Notes under the pieces: model-generated
What the model was told of the DNA's origin: nothing
Databases searched by the model: none
What the model saw: only the letters and a program-made list of their open reading frames with translations
NCBI RefSeq assembly: GCF_010183535.1
Contig: NC_071332.1
Location: 2,914,001 to 2,978,000, forward strand
Direction: 5' to 3'
Length of the DNA stretch: 64,000 bases
Source of the DNA: Caenorhabditis remanei
Taxonomy: Eukaryota; Nematoda; Chromadorea; Rhabditida; Rhabditidae
Position numbers and translations under genes: made by a program
Shown here: positions 63,526 through 64,000 of the stretch, piece after piece
How positions within the stretch are numbered: the stretch's first letter is position 1
Layout of the letters: each line of letters opens with the position of its first letter

Positions 63526-63705
63526 ACAGTGCTAATAGAAGCTGTACGCGCGCCGACGGCGCCCCAGCCTAAACTTTTATATAAAATCCGATATATTACA
63601 GCGAGAAGCCAACAACCAATACCTAGCTAAAACTCCAAAAATAACTCGTAAATTTAATCAAAAACAACTCGTTTTCTCGTTTTCAGCTGTGTTTGTCGTG
63701 TGACG

Positions 63706-63719
63706 GTTTCTATGGATAC
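63706..63719 (+). promoter_or_regulatory. X-box-like motif (RFX/DAF-19 site candidate)
   Basis: GTTTCTATGGATAC fits the half-site/AT/half-site layout of nematode X-boxes (RYYNYY AT RRNRAC) with one mismatch, T at the fourth base of the second half. It is about 1.56 kb upstream of the minus-strand TMBIM start codon, further than most functional X-boxes unless an upstream exon exists. Confidence 0.35.
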
Positions 63720-63827
63720 ACGAGGCCTAACGCACTCTCTCTCTCACCACGAGTTGTCTGTTTTTAGATTGAAAAGAATATTCTCGAATAAAAATTCCCT
63801 GGTGGATAGAGACGTCACAGAGAGATA

Positions 63828-63844
63828 GGGGGGGGGGGGGGGGG
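63828..63844 (+). repeat. 17-base poly-G tract
   Basis: An uninterrupted run of 17 G lies in G/A-rich DNA. Such tracts can form G-quadruplexes and are fragile in worms lacking the DOG-1 helicase. Confidence 0.85.
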
Positions 63845-64000
63845 AAGAAGCTAATGACAAAAGTCATTTAGATAAGAGAGATAGAAGGATTAGAGAGGAA
63901 GAAGATGGCTATCACGTAGAGTTCAGTTCAACGTATGCAGACGCGCTCTATCGACAAGCATGGTCACACTTTTGCGTCACGGTGAACTTTCGAAACTTCT

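Larger units (their letters stand above)
63526..64000. other. Distal upstream region with GA-rich and poly-G tracts
   Basis: The region contains an X-box-like sequence (63706), a (CT)n tract at 63736, a 17-G run at 63828-63844, GA-rich sequence after it and a GCGCTCTATCGA word at 63942. No gene is recognised up to the window edge. Confidence 0.5.

Noticed and set aside
62920..63527. Minus-strand open frames of 140-195 codons over the inverted 40/41-bp array
   Set aside because: They are translations of a minisatellite identical in kind to the intronic array.

Overview
The window looks like nuclear DNA from a Caenorhabditis-type nematode. Supporting signs are short introns ending in TTTTCAG/TTTCCAG, 3' splice acceptors a few bases before several start codons (compatible with spliced-leader trans-splicing), nematode chemoreceptor genes of the Str/Srj type, an RTE-type retrotransposon and many small fold-back repeats. 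I cannot name the species. The combination of an ER glucosidase II alpha gene and two adjacent TMBIM/Lifeguard genes recalls the C. elegans aagr-3 / xbx-6 neighbourhood as I remember it. That is recall, not a search result.

Layout. 1-2510: 3' part of an RTE-like retrotransposon ORF, cut by the window edge. 2.5-9.2 kb: gene-free repeats, fold-back elements and two small transposons with perfect 8-bp target duplications. 9280-16474 (+): glucosidase II alpha subunit, 6 exons. 18.2-22.35 kb: a 23-copy 178-bp satellite with a dimeric higher-order pattern. 23.16-24.21 kb: a non-autonomous element with inverted ends. 24708-31556 (+): SLC46-like MFS transporter, 8 exons. 31670-34461 (-) and 35436-40714 (-): two tandem Str/Srj-type seven-transmembrane receptors (5 and 6 exons). 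42597-43387 (+): small single-pass membrane protein of unknown function. 46151-50744 (+): TYW2 (wybutosine synthesis) homologue, 6 exons. 54223-55897 (+) and 57539-62145 (-): convergent TMBIM/Lifeguard paralogues. The minus-strand copy has minisatellites in three introns and a further inverted array upstream.

The exon models were built by hand. Every reported CDS uses GT..AG introns and keeps one frame from ATG to stop, and conserved family blocks join across the junctions. The genes have unrelated housekeeping, transport and chemosensory roles, and I see no operon.

The most notable non-genic signal is a set of small elements that begin with CAKASTTG, end with its complement and carry perfect 8-bp target duplications. 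Their interiors are different simple repeats (CGGGCC, GGAAGTC, GGAATCC) or a foldback. They look like hAT-type passengers sharing only their ends. Other unusual points are the alternating satellite, inverted minisatellites around a TMBIM first exon, an inverted copy of a receptor exon inside its own gene, and a 51-nt in-frame intron.
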